A stretch of DNA of 19,168 nt, from NCBI GenBank assembly GCA_934876235.1, contig CAKXKM010000034.1, forward strand, positions 1 to 19,168, written 5' to 3'. Shown here in pieces: positions 5,363 through 13,420 of the stretch. Positions within the stretch are counted from its first letter, which is position 1; each line of letters begins with the position of its first letter. The position numbers were made by a program, and so were the translations under genes. The notes below the pieces were generated by a model. That model had not been told where the DNA came from and searched no databases. It was given only the letters and a program-made list of their open reading frames with translations. Source of the DNA: Collinsella sp. AF02-46-1 (GTDB taxonomy: Bacteria; Actinomycetota; Coriobacteriia; Coriobacteriales; Coriobacteriaceae).

Positions 5363-5387
5363 ACGGCTCGCGATGCGGGCCGTTTTT
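5363..5387 (+). terminator. Intrinsic terminator in the aro operon leader
   Basis: ACGGCTCGC (5363-5371) pairs with GCGGGCCGT (5375-5383) over 9 bp (one T-G pair), with a 3-base loop GAT, followed directly by a five-T run (5383-5387). It ends 33 bases before the aroF start codon and points into the operon, so it may act as an attenuator. A TATAAA box at 5337-5342 is a possible -10 with no good -35; if used, transcripts would begin only about 15 bases before the hairpin. A 20-codon frame (5348-5410, MHHIYTARDAGRFCKGYPSR) spans the hairpin and ends in the aroF ribosome site, but has no ribosome site of its own. The hairpin could alternatively just block read-through from the left. Confidence 0.7.
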
Positions 5388-5420
5388 GCAAGGGTTATCC
5401 ATCGAGGTGAGAGGCACACC

Positions 5421-6443
5421 ATGATTGCAATTTTAAAAGAGAGCGCCAGCGACGAGGCCGTCAGCCATATCGTCAGCTGGATTGAGAAAAAGGGCCTGAA
5501 GACCGATGTCTCGCGCGGCGAGAATGAGACGATCATCGGCCTGGTGGGCGATACGACCAAGATCGACCCGTTCCTGCTCGAGTCCATGGATGTCGTCGAG
5601 CGCGTGCAGCGCGTCTCCGAGCCGTTCAAGCGCGCCAACCGCAAGTTCCACCCCGAGGACTCCGTCATCGACTGCGGCCACGGCGTCAAGATCGGCGGCG
5701 ATCAGTTCCAGGTCATCGCCGGCCCGTGCTCCGTCGAGGGCGAGAACCTCATCCGCATCGCCCGCCGCGTGAAGGCCGCCGGTGCTACGATGCTGCGCGG
5801 CGGTGCCTACAAGCCCCGCACTTCCCCTTACGCCTACCAGGGCATGGGCCCCGCCGGTCTGGACCTGCTGTGCGAGGCGTCTGCCGAGCTCGACATGCCG
5901 ATCGTCACCGAGATCATGGACCCGCGCGACGTGCAGGTCTTCCTGGACAAGAAGATCGACGTCATGCAGATCGGCGCCCGCAACGCCCAGAACTTCCCTC
6001 TGCTTAAAGAGGTCGGCAAGACCAAGACTCCGATCTTGCTTAAGCGCGGCATGTCCGGCACGATCGATGAGCTGCTCATGGCCGCCGAGTACATCATGAG
6101 CGAGGGCAACGACAACGTCATTCTGTGCGAGCGCGGCATCCGCACCTTCGAGACCCGCACCCGCAACACCTTCGACCTCAATGCCGTGCCGGTGCTGCAC
6201 CACCTGTCGCACCTGCCCGTCGTCGCCGACCCCAGCCACGCCACCGGCTACACCCGCTACGTTGAGCCCATGGCGCTCGCCGCGACCGCCTGCGGTGCCA
6301 ACGGTCTGGAGATCGAGGTCCACGACGAGCCCAGCCGCGCATGGTCCGACGGCGCCCAGGCCCTCACCCCCGATCAGTTCGACGACACCATGCGCCGCAT
6401 CCGAGCCATCCGCGAGGTTGTCTGCCAAGAGACCATGGAGTAG
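5421..6443 (+). CDS. aroF: 3-deoxy-7-phosphoheptulonate (DAHP) synthase, class I-beta
   Basis: This enzyme condenses PEP and erythrose-4-phosphate to DAHP, the first step of the shikimate pathway, in the cytoplasm. The 340 residues match the Thermotoga-type enzyme: an N-terminal ferredoxin-like (ACT-like) regulatory domain (1-70, MIAILKESAS...) and a TIM barrel with AGPCSVE (100-106), KPRTSPYAYQG (131-141), LLKRG (206-210) and DPSHATG (270-276). The expected metal ligands Cys103, His273, Glu299 and Asp310 are all present. In this family the N-terminal domain gives feedback inhibition by Tyr or Phe, which fits an operon that also carries tyrA and pheA. The ATG at 5421 has a GAGGTGAGAGG ribosome site and an N-terminus matching the family; an upstream in-frame ATG (5373) lies in the terminator loop and lacks one. 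tyrA follows after 3 bp. Confidence 0.95.
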   Translation: MIAILKESASDEAVSHIVSWIEKKGLKTDVSRGENETIIGLVGDTTKIDPFLLESMDVVERVQRVSEPFKRANRKFHPEDSVIDCGHGVKIGGDQFQVIAGPCSVEGENLIRIARRVKAAGATMLRGGAYKPRTSPYAYQGMGPAGLDLLCEASAELDMPIVTEIMDPRDVQVFLDKKIDVMQIGARNAQNFPLLKEVGKTKTPILLKRGMSGTIDELLMAAEYIMSEGNDNVILCERGIRTFETRTRNTFDLNAVPVLHHLSHLPVVADPSHATGYTRYVEPMALAATACGANGLEIEVHDEPSRAWSDGAQALTPDQFDDTMRRIRAIREVVCQETME

Positions 6444-6446
6444 CCC

Positions 6447-7361
6447 ATGGGTACAGTGAGAAACGCGCGCGTTAACCAGGGCGGCCCCAAGTGCGCCGGC
6501 ATCGTCGGCCTTGGCCTCATCGGCGGCAGCTTTGCCCGCGGCTATGCGCAGGCGGGCGTCCGTGTGCTGGCCTGGGACCCCGACGACGATGTCATGACGG
6601 CCGCCAGCATGGGCACCGTCGCCGGAGAGCTCAACGACAAGACGCTCGGCGAATGCGACATCATCGTCCTGGCTTGCTACCCCGAAGCCTGCATCGAGTG
6701 GCTCGAGGCACACGCCCAGGCACTCGCCGACGCCACCGATACCGAGGCCATCATGGGCCCCGTGGTAATTGACACGGTGGGCGTCAAGGGTATCGTGTGC
6801 GAGCGCGCCTTTGAGCTTGCCCGCGAGCACGGCTTTTACTTTGTGGGCGCGCACCCCATGGCGGGCACGCAGTACTCGGGCTATGCACGCTCCCGCGCCG
6901 ACCTGTTCCAGGGCGCCCCGCTGGTGCTCGTACCGCCCGCGGTGGACGATGCGCTCAAGCTGGAACTTTTGGGCCAGGTGCGCGAGATGGTGCGCCCCTT
7001 GGGCTTTGGCGAGTTCAGCGTGACCAGCGCCGCCGAGCACGACCGTGTCATCGCCTTCACGAGCCAGCTTGCGCACGTGGTATCCAACGCCTACGTCAAA
7101 AGCCCCACTGCCCAGGTCCACCACGGCTTTTCGGCCGGTAGCTACCGCGATCTCACCCGCGTGGCGCACCTCAACCCCCAGATGTGGTCCGAGCTCATGA
7201 TCGACGACGCCGACGCGCTCGCCTTCGAGATCGACCATCTGATCGAATCGCTTGGCGCCTACAGCCGCGCGCTCAAGGACCGCGACCAGCGCTATCTGGA
7301 GAATCTCCTTGCCGAGGGCGACCGCATTAAGCGCGCACTCGACGACGAGGCCTCCCACTAG
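6447..7361 (+). CDS. tyrA: Prephenate dehydrogenase
   Basis: The enzyme oxidatively decarboxylates prephenate to 4-hydroxyphenylpyruvate, the tyrosine branch step. The 304 residues show an N-terminal Rossmann fold with GLGLIGG (21-27), AHPMAGTQYSG (135-145) lining the active site, the catalytic-type His in EHDR (His198), TSQLAH (205-210) and YRDLTRVA (233-240). It has neither a chorismate mutase domain nor a C-terminal ACT domain, so feedback control probably falls on aroF. The ATG at 6447 follows the aroF stop by 3 bp with GGAG just upstream, and the product has about 15 residues before the first strand. An arogenate-using variant cannot be excluded from sequence alone. Confidence 0.93.
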   Translation: MGTVRNARVNQGGPKCAGIVGLGLIGGSFARGYAQAGVRVLAWDPDDDVMTAASMGTVAGELNDKTLGECDIIVLACYPEACIEWLEAHAQALADATDTEAIMGPVVIDTVGVKGIVCERAFELAREHGFYFVGAHPMAGTQYSGYARSRADLFQGAPLVLVPPAVDDALKLELLGQVREMVRPLGFGEFSVTSAAEHDRVIAFTSQLAHVVSNAYVKSPTAQVHHGFSAGSYRDLTRVAHLNPQMWSELMIDDADALAFEIDHLIESLGAYSRALKDRDQRYLENLLAEGDRIKRALDDEASH

Positions 7362-7397
7362 ACAACCCATCACGCCAGGTCGAAAGGACCGAAGCTT

Positions 7398-8504
7398 ATG
7401 GCGATTACCATCGATATCGACACTGCACGCCCCTACCAGGTGCATGTTGGCACGTTTTTGTTGGAGCAGGCGGGGCCGCTCGTGCGCGCCACCGCCGGCG
7501 GCACCAAGGCCGTCATCGTGACGGACACCAACGTGGGCCCGCTCTACCAGATGCCCGTTAAGCAGAGCCTGAAGGCGTCAGGCTACGAGGTGAGCATCTG
7601 CACCTTCGAGGCCGGCGAGGCCCATAAGCGCGCCGAGACCTACGTTGCCATTTTGGAGTTTGTGGCCGAGCACGAGCTTTCGCGCTCCGACGTGATCGTG
7701 GCACTCGGCGGCGGCGTCGTGGGCGACGTGGCGGGCTTTGTGGCCGCCACCTACATGCGCGGCTGCAAGTTTGTGCAGATCCCCACGAGCCTGCTCGCCA
7801 TGGTGGATTCGTCGGTGGGCGGCAAGACCGCCATAGACCTGGCTGCCGGCAAGAACCTGGCCGGCGCCTTTTGGCAGCCGAGCGTGGTTATTGCCGACGT
7901 GGGGTGCCTGGCCACCCTCACGCCCGAGCAGTTCGCCGACGGCTGCGGCGAGGTCGTCAAGCACGCCGTGATCGCCGACCCGGAGCTTTTCGCCGAGCTG
8001 GAGAAGACCCCGCTCACGCTGGAGCTGCTCAACCGCGATGTGGCCCGCGTAGCGCTCATCATCGCCCGCAATATCGACATCAAGCGCGCCGTGGTCGTCG
8101 CCGACGAGCGCGAAACCAACCAGCGTAAGCTCCTCAACTTTGGACACAGCGCCGGACACGCCGTCGAGGCCTGCGAGCACTTTGAACTCGGACACGGCAA
8201 CTGCGTGTCGATCGGCATGGGCATCATCACGCGCGCCGCGGCCCTGCACGGCGCTTGCGATGCTGCACTGCCCGGTCGTATTGAGGAGCTCTGCGCCCGC
8301 CATGGCCTCAAGACCCGCTGCGACCTAGATGCCGATACCGTCTTTGCCGAGGCGCTCCACGACAAGAAGCGCGCGGGCGACACCATCGACCTGGTGATTC
8401 CGCACGGCATTGGCCGCTGCAGCATCGACCGCACACCGCTTTCCACTTTCCACGAACTCATTGCCGAGGGCCTCGGCCAGAAGGGAGACGCATCCGCATG
8501 CTAG
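7398..8504 (+). CDS. aroB: 3-dehydroquinate synthase
   Basis: AroB converts DAHP to 3-dehydroquinate (step 2) using NAD and a divalent metal. The 368 residues contain the NAD-binding GGGVVGDVAGFVAATYMRG (104-122), IPTSLLAMVDSSVGGKTAID (128-147), and the three metal ligands Glu185 (GEVVKHA), His250 (FGHSAGHAVE) and His266 (GHGN). Length is normal for the family. The ATG at 7398 is preceded by an AAAGGA ribosome site, 36 bp after tyrA. The 3' end overlaps aroA by 7 bases (ATGCTAG), so the two are translationally linked. Confidence 0.97.
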   Translation: MAITIDIDTARPYQVHVGTFLLEQAGPLVRATAGGTKAVIVTDTNVGPLYQMPVKQSLKASGYEVSICTFEAGEAHKRAETYVAILEFVAEHELSRSDVIVALGGGVVGDVAGFVAATYMRGCKFVQIPTSLLAMVDSSVGGKTAIDLAAGKNLAGAFWQPSVVIADVGCLATLTPEQFADGCGEVVKHAVIADPELFAELEKTPLTLELLNRDVARVALIIARNIDIKRAVVVADERETNQRKLLNFGHSAGHAVEACEHFELGHGNCVSIGMGIITRAAALHGACDAALPGRIEELCARHGLKTRCDLDADTVFAEALHDKKRAGDTIDLVIPHGIGRCSIDRTPLSTFHELIAEGLGQKGDASAC

Positions 8505-9817
8505 CCCGCATCACCCCGTCCCCGCTCAAGGGCACCGTTCCCGCCATCGCGTCCAAGTCGATGGCGCATCGCCTGATCATCTGCGCTGCGCTTGCCAACG
8601 GCGAGACACACGTCACCTGCAACACGACCTGCGCCGATATCGAGGCCACGGTTCGCTGCCTCACGGCCCTGGGTGCTCGCATCGAGACCGTCGAGGACGG
8701 CTTCCAGGTCCACCCCACCATGAAGAGTGTTGAGTTTGGCCTGCTCAAGGCCCTTGCCGGCGGCACGCTTGACTGCGGTGAAAGCGGCTCCACGCTCCGC
8801 TTTATGCTGCCTGTCGCCTGCGCGCTGGGTGCAGAAGCAACTTTTGTGGGTCAGGGGCGCTTGGGCGCCCGCCCGCTCTCCCCGCTCTCGGACGAGATCA
8901 TCGCCGCCGGCTGCGACCTACAGGGTCTGGGCGGTTTTCCGCTCAAGACGAGCGGCCGCATGTGCCCGGGCACCTTTGTGCTTCCGGGCAACGTGAGCTC
9001 GCAGTATATCTCCGGCCTTCTGCTGGCAGCCCCGCTGCTGGCCCAGCCCTCCTGCGTGCAGGTAACCGGCCTCATTGAGAGCCGTCCCTACATCAACCTG
9101 ACGATCCAGGCCATGAAGGCCTTTGGCGTCGAGGTCAACGTCGAGCGTATTCCGGCCAAGGACGGCCAGCCCGAGGTCACGAACTTCCGCGTGAGCAGCG
9201 GCTCGTACCGCACGCCCGGCAGCGTAGCCGTCGAGGGCGACTGGTCCAACGCTGCCTTTTGGCTGTGCGCCGGTGCCATCGGCACCGACCCAATCACCGT
9301 CGAGGGCGTGTCGCTAAGCTCCGCACAGGGCGACCGTAACGTGCTTGCCGCGCTTTCGCGCTTTGGCGCCCGCATCGTGCGCTCCACCAACGCCGCCACC
9401 GTGCAGTCCGACAAGCTCGCCGGCTTTGAGATGAGTGCCCACGACATTCCGGACCTGGTGCCCGTCATCTCGGCCGTGGCCTCACTGGCACAGGGCCGCA
9501 CCTTTATCCGCGATTGCGCCCGTCTGCGCATCAAGGAATCCGACCGCCTGGTCACCACCACCCGCGAGCTCACCGCGCTGGGCGCGCAGGTGCGCATTGC
9601 CGGCGATGACCTCATCATCAAGGGTGTCGATGCCTTCACCGGCGGCGAGGTCGATTCGCACAACGACCACCGCATCGCCATGATGGCCGCTATCGCCGCG
9701 AGCCGCGCCGCCGGCGAGGTCGTGATCCACGGCGCCGAGGCCGTCAACAAGTCCTATCCCGATTTCTTCGACCACTACCGCCTGCTGGGCGGCAAGGTCA
9801 CACTCGAGGAGGAATAG
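8498..9817 (+). CDS. aroA: EPSP synthase (3-phosphoshikimate 1-carboxyvinyltransferase)
   Basis: AroA transfers the enolpyruvyl group of PEP to shikimate-3-phosphate (step 6). The 439 residues show the substrate-binding Lys20-Ser21-x-x-x-Arg25 (SKSMAHR), GESGSTLR (94-101), SSQYISGLL (167-175), GDWSNAAFWL (247-256), catalytic Asp319 (IPDLVP), RLRIKESDRL (342-351) and NDHRIAM (389-395). The PEP-site loop reads GESGSTLRF where E. coli has GNAGTAMRP, a divergent form found in Gram-positive lineages; glyphosate response cannot be deduced. The start overlaps aroB by 7 bases, with AAGGGAGA upstream. aroC begins 1 bp after the stop. Confidence 0.97.
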   Translation: MLARITPSPLKGTVPAIASKSMAHRLIICAALANGETHVTCNTTCADIEATVRCLTALGARIETVEDGFQVHPTMKSVEFGLLKALAGGTLDCGESGSTLRFMLPVACALGAEATFVGQGRLGARPLSPLSDEIIAAGCDLQGLGGFPLKTSGRMCPGTFVLPGNVSSQYISGLLLAAPLLAQPSCVQVTGLIESRPYINLTIQAMKAFGVEVNVERIPAKDGQPEVTNFRVSSGSYRTPGSVAVEGDWSNAAFWLCAGAIGTDPITVEGVSLSSAQGDRNVLAALSRFGARIVRSTNAATVQSDKLAGFEMSAHDIPDLVPVISAVASLAQGRTFIRDCARLRIKESDRLVTTTRELTALGAQVRIAGDDLIIKGVDAFTGGEVDSHNDHRIAMMAAIAASRAAGEVVIHGAEAVNKSYPDFFDHYRLLGGKVTLEEE

Positions 9818-9818
9818 C

Positions 9819-10916
9819 ATGTCCTCGACCTTTGGCAACGTCTTGCACGTAAGCATCTTCGGCCAGTCGCACTCCCCCGCCATCGGCTGCTCGCTCGATG
9901 GCGTCCCCGCCGGCATCGCCGTTGACCAAGAAGCGCTGCAGGCCTTTTTGAACCGTCGCGCCCCCGGTCGCGACGAGACCGCGACCAAGCGCCGCGAGGC
10001 CGACGCCGCCCAAATCATCGCCGGCGTGGTCGATGGGCACACCACCGGCGCGCCCATTGCCGCGATTATCGAGAACACCAACACGCGCTCCAAGGATTAC
10101 TCCGAGCTGCGCCGCAAGCCCCGTCCGGGACATGCGGACTTCCCTGCGCGCATGAAGTATCACAACATGCACGATGTCGCCGGCGGCGGGCACTTTTCCG
10201 GCCGCCTAACAGCACCCTTATGCATCGCGGGCGGCATCGCGCTGCAGGCACTTGAGGCCCGCGGCATTAAGGTCATGGCGCATGTGGCGCAGATCGGCGG
10301 CATCTCCGACCTGCCGATGGACGATATGGTCTATCGCGAGGCCGACCGCAAGGCGATCCTGACGAACGATCTGCCGTGCATTGACGCCGCCGCAGCCGGC
10401 CGCATGCGCGAGGAAATCCTAGCCGCGCGCGACGAACTCGACAGCATCGGCGGCATCGTGGAGTGCGGCATTTACGGGCTTCCCGCGGGCATCGGCGACC
10501 CCATGTTCGACGGCATCGAGAACCGCATCGCGCAGATCGCGTTTGGCATTCCCGCCGTAAAGGGCGTGGAGTTTGGCATGGGCTTTGCCGTGGCCGCCAT
10601 GCGCGGCAGCGAGAACAATGATCCGTATCGCATCGATGCCGAGACCGGCGAGATCGAGGTCGAGTCCAACAACGCCGGCGGCATCCTGGGCGGTATTTCG
10701 ACCGGCGCGCCCGTCATGTGGCGCATGGCCGTAAAGCCGACGCCCTCCATTGGCCGTGAGCAGCAGACGGTGGACATGGACGCTATGGAAAATGCCGAGC
10801 TCTCGGTCCACGGCCGCCACGATCCCTGCATCGTCCCCCGAGCCGTCCCCGTAGCCGAAGCAGCCGCCGCCCTTGCGATTTGGGACGCTCTCCTCGAGGA
10901 CGCAGGCCAGCGCTAA
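9819..10916 (+). CDS. aroC: Chorismate synthase
   Basis: AroC removes phosphate from EPSP to give chorismate (step 7), with reduced flavin as cofactor. The 365 residues include GQSHSPAIG with His17, KRREAD (57-62), RPGHAD (102-107), GGGHFSGRLTA (122-132), NNAGGILGGISTG (284-296) and GRHDPCIVPRAVPVAEAA (332-349). The third motif has HFSGRL where E. coli-type enzymes have RSSARE, as I recall from several anaerobic Gram-positives. An ATG at 9819 with a GAGGAGGAA ribosome site overlapping the end of aroA fixes the start. No flavin reductase domain is fused, so it would need an external one. Confidence 0.96.
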   Translation: MSSTFGNVLHVSIFGQSHSPAIGCSLDGVPAGIAVDQEALQAFLNRRAPGRDETATKRREADAAQIIAGVVDGHTTGAPIAAIIENTNTRSKDYSELRRKPRPGHADFPARMKYHNMHDVAGGGHFSGRLTAPLCIAGGIALQALEARGIKVMAHVAQIGGISDLPMDDMVYREADRKAILTNDLPCIDAAAAGRMREEILAARDELDSIGGIVECGIYGLPAGIGDPMFDGIENRIAQIAFGIPAVKGVEFGMGFAVAAMRGSENNDPYRIDAETGEIEVESNNAGGILGGISTGAPVMWRMAVKPTPSIGREQQTVDMDAMENAELSVHGRHDPCIVPRAVPVAEAAAALAIWDALLEDAGQR

Positions 10917-10959
10917 CTACCCACCCCTCAATATCCCCCGACACGTGAAAGGGGTCTCC

Positions 10960-12105
10960 ATGGACCTTGCCGATATTCGCCAGGCCATCGACGGCATCGA
11001 TACCACGCTCCTCAATAGCTTAGTCGAGCGCATGGATATTGCCACCGATGTCGCCAAGTCAAAAATCGAGATGGGCAAGGCCGTCTTCGACCCCGCCCGC
11101 GAGCGCTCTAAGCTCAATAACCTCGCCAGTCGCGCACCCGAGCGCTACGAGGCTCAAACCATCACCCTGTTCCGCCTCCTCATGAGCATGAGCAAAGCCG
11201 AGCAGCAGCGCTACATCAACGAGCTCAAGGGCATCACTGTCTCGCAAAAGGCCCACGCCACGGCCGTGGCCTTTGACATGCCCTTCCCCCAGACGGCCAC
11301 CGTCGCCTGCCAGGGCGTTGAGGGCGCCTACAGCCAAATCGCCGCGTGCAAGCTCTTCGACGTACCCGACATCGCGTTCTTTGAGACCTTCGAGGGCGTC
11401 ATGCGCGCCGTACGCGACGGCTTTTGCGAGTTTGGCGTGCTGCCCATCGAGAACTCCACCGCTGGCTCGGTCAATGCTGTCTACGACCTGCTCGCCCAGT
11501 TCGACTTCCATATCGTGCGCTCGCTGCGCCTCAAGATCGACCACAACCTGCTCGTCAAACCCGGCACCAAGCTCGCCGACGTGCGCGAGGTCTACAGCCA
11601 TGGCCAGGCAATCGCCCAGTGCGCCGGCTTTATCGAGGCGCACGACCTGCACGCCACCAAGTACCCCAACACGGCCATGTCGGCCGAGATGGTCGCCAGC
11701 TCCGAACGCACCGATGTTGCCGCGATCGCATCGCGCAGCTGCGCCGCGCTGTATGGTATGGAGGTGTTGGAATCCAACATCCAGGACTCGGACAACAACT
11801 ACACGCGCTTTGTCGTCATCAGCCGCGAGCCGCGCGTCTACCCCGGCGCCAACCGCACCTCGCTCATGATCACCACGGCCAACGAGCCGGGCGCCCTCTA
11901 CCGCGTGCTCGAGCGCTTCTACGCGCTCAACATCAACCTCATCAAACTCGAGAGCCGTCCCATCCCCGGGCACGACTTTGAGTTTATGTTCTACTTTGAC
12001 CTGGACTGCCCCTTTGGCAGCAAGGCACTCGACGACCTGCTCGATTCCATCGACGACGTGTGCGAGAGCTTTACCTACTTTGGCAGCTACACGGAGGTGC
12101 TCTAG
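10960..12105 (+). CDS. pheA: Bifunctional chorismate mutase / prephenate dehydratase (P-protein)
   Basis: This protein turns chorismate into prephenate and then phenylpyruvate, the phenylalanine branch. Of 381 residues, about 1-90 are an AroQ-type helical chorismate mutase (ADIRQAIDGID, VAKSKIEMG, DPARERSKL). Residues 113-290 are the prephenate dehydratase (QGVEGAYSQ 118-126, LPIENSTAGSV 161-171, DSDNNYTRFVVI 276-287). Residues 300-370 are an ACT domain with GALYRVL (311-317) and ESRP (331-334), the Phe-binding signature, so feedback inhibition by Phe is expected. The ATG at 10960 has an AAAGGGG ribosome site; the frame could extend back over the end of aroC, but without a start signal. It ends directly against aroEK (TAGATG). 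It also supplies prephenate to TyrA, which lacks its own mutase. Confidence 0.96.
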   Translation: MDLADIRQAIDGIDTTLLNSLVERMDIATDVAKSKIEMGKAVFDPARERSKLNNLASRAPERYEAQTITLFRLLMSMSKAEQQRYINELKGITVSQKAHATAVAFDMPFPQTATVACQGVEGAYSQIAACKLFDVPDIAFFETFEGVMRAVRDGFCEFGVLPIENSTAGSVNAVYDLLAQFDFHIVRSLRLKIDHNLLVKPGTKLADVREVYSHGQAIAQCAGFIEAHDLHATKYPNTAMSAEMVASSERTDVAAIASRSCAALYGMEVLESNIQDSDNNYTRFVVISREPRVYPGANRTSLMITTANEPGALYRVLERFYALNINLIKLESRPIPGHDFEFMFYFDLDCPFGSKALDDLLDSIDDVCESFTYFGSYTEVL

Positions 12106-13356
12106 ATGACCGATACCGCCGCAACCCGTCCCTACGGAGTGCTGGGCCGCGTGCTGGGCCACAGCTACACCCCGACCATCTACAAGGAGCTGGCGGGGCT
12201 TGAGTACGTGCGTTTTGAGCGCGAGCCCGAGGACCTCGCGGCCTTTATGAGGGGCGACGAGTGGGAGGGCACCAACGTGACCATCCCCTACAAGCGCGCC
12301 GTCATGGAGTACCTGGACGAGCTGAGCCCGCTGGCCGAGCGCATGGGCAACGTTAACACCATCACACGCCTGCCCGACGGCCGCCTGCGCGGTGACAACA
12401 CTGACTATTTCGGTTTTCAGTGCCTAGTCGAGGAATTGGGCGTAGAGGTTGCCGGCAAGAAGGTCCTCGTCCTCGGTGCCACCGGTGGTGCCGGCACCAC
12501 GGCAAGTATGGTGCTGGGAGACCTGGGCGCCATCGTCGTACCCGTGGGTCGCACGAGCGAGGTCAACTACGGCAACATCGCGCAGCAGTCCGACGCCGCC
12601 CTGCTCGTCAACTGCACGCCTGCCGGCATGTTCCCCCACTGCCCCGACGCGTCCTGCACACTCGAAGGGCTCGATGCGCTCGAAGGCGTTATCGACATTG
12701 TCTACAACCCCGCCCGCACGGGACTCATGCTCGAGGCCGAGCGCCGCGGCATCCCCTGCATCGGCGGCCTGCTCATGCTCGTGGCCCAGGCAGCGCAAGC
12801 CGTCGAGCGCTATACCGGCCAGGTCACCCCGCGCGAGCGCATCCTGGACGTAACGGAGCGCCTGTCGCGCCGCGAACAGAACATAGCGCTGATCGGCATG
12901 CCGGGTTCGGGCAAGACCCGCGTGGGTGAGCAGATCGCAATGCTGACGGGTCGCGAGCACATCGATCTGGACCGCGCCCTCGAGGAGCGCCTGGGCATGC
13001 CCTGTGCCGACTTTATCGTCGAGCGCGGCGAGGCCGCCTTCCGCGAGCAAGAGACAGCGGAGCTGGCCGACATTTCCAAGCGCAGCGGCCTGGTGCTCTC
13101 CACCGGCGGCGGCGTGGTCACACGCGACGAGAACTACCCGCTGCTGTACCAGAATAGCCAGATCGTGATGCTCAACCGCAAGCTCGACGAGCTCGCCCAC
13201 AAGGGCCGCCCCATCACCGCGCGCGACGGCATCGATAAGCTGGCTGAACAGCGCATGCCGCGCTACCGCGCCTGGGCCGACTACATCATCGACTCACGCG
13301 ACTGCGCTGCCAACACCGCCCAAGCCCTCCTCGAGACCCTCCCACCCGCTCTCTAA
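12106..13356 (+). CDS. aroE/aroK: Bifunctional shikimate dehydrogenase / shikimate kinase fusion
   Basis: One chain carries steps 4 and 5. Residues 1-240 are the NADPH-dependent shikimate dehydrogenase: substrate Ser20 (LGHSYTP), catalytic Lys63 in NVTIPYK (57-63), Asp100 in DNTDYFG (97-103), GATGGAG (124-130) and NCTPAGM (169-175). Residues 258-416 are the kinase: P-loop GMPGSGKT (264-271), IDLDR (286-290), FREQE (312-316), GGG (334-336) and RMPRYRAWAD (383-392). The segment between GRTSE and the next core strand is short, as if a helix of the nucleotide-binding half were lost. The ATG at 12106 follows the pheA stop with no gap and has a GGAGGTG ribosome site. No frameshift separates the halves, so the fusion is genuine. 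Confidence 0.95.
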   Translation: MTDTAATRPYGVLGRVLGHSYTPTIYKELAGLEYVRFEREPEDLAAFMRGDEWEGTNVTIPYKRAVMEYLDELSPLAERMGNVNTITRLPDGRLRGDNTDYFGFQCLVEELGVEVAGKKVLVLGATGGAGTTASMVLGDLGAIVVPVGRTSEVNYGNIAQQSDAALLVNCTPAGMFPHCPDASCTLEGLDALEGVIDIVYNPARTGLMLEAERRGIPCIGGLLMLVAQAAQAVERYTGQVTPRERILDVTERLSRREQNIALIGMPGSGKTRVGEQIAMLTGREHIDLDRALEERLGMPCADFIVERGEAAFREQETAELADISKRSGLVLSTGGGVVTRDENYPLLYQNSQIVMLNRKLDELAHKGRPITARDGIDKLAEQRMPRYRAWADYIIDSRDCAANTAQALLETLPPAL

Positions 13357-13360
13357 CCTA

Positions 13361-13397
13361 AGCCACCACAAAGGGGACAGACACCTTTGTGGTGGCT
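13361..13397. repeat. Long palindrome of REP/MITE type between aroEK and aroQ
   Basis: AGCCACCACAAAGG (13361-13374) and CCTTTGTGGTGGCT (13384-13397) form a perfect 14-bp stem with a 9-base loop (GGACAGACA). The core GGGGACAGACACCTTT resembles the GGGGACAGGCACCTTT motif that I recall as a dispersed palindrome in many bacterial genomes, including coriobacteria and genomes with REP-associated transposases. Only TTTCC follows the stem, so it is at best a weak terminator; it could also stabilise upstream mRNA. Its repeat status cannot be tested within one window, where it occurs once. Confidence 0.7.
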
Positions 13398-13420
13398 TTC
13401 CAACCGCAAAGGAAGCAACC

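Noticed and set aside
5217..5420. T-box or other known riboswitch before aroF
   Set aside because: The leader is short, with no T-box core or specifier-loop structure; only the simple terminator hairpin is supported.
5433..7445. Very long open frame on the - strand (670 codons) across aroF and tyrA
   Set aside because: It is the shadow of GC-rich codons of two clearly identified enzymes. It spans their junction, has no start signal, and encodes low-complexity Ala/Gly/Val/His-rich sequence.
11059..12162. Long - strand frame antisense to pheA
   Set aside because: Same cause: a GC-rich shadow of a well-supported gene, with no domain and no ribosome site.
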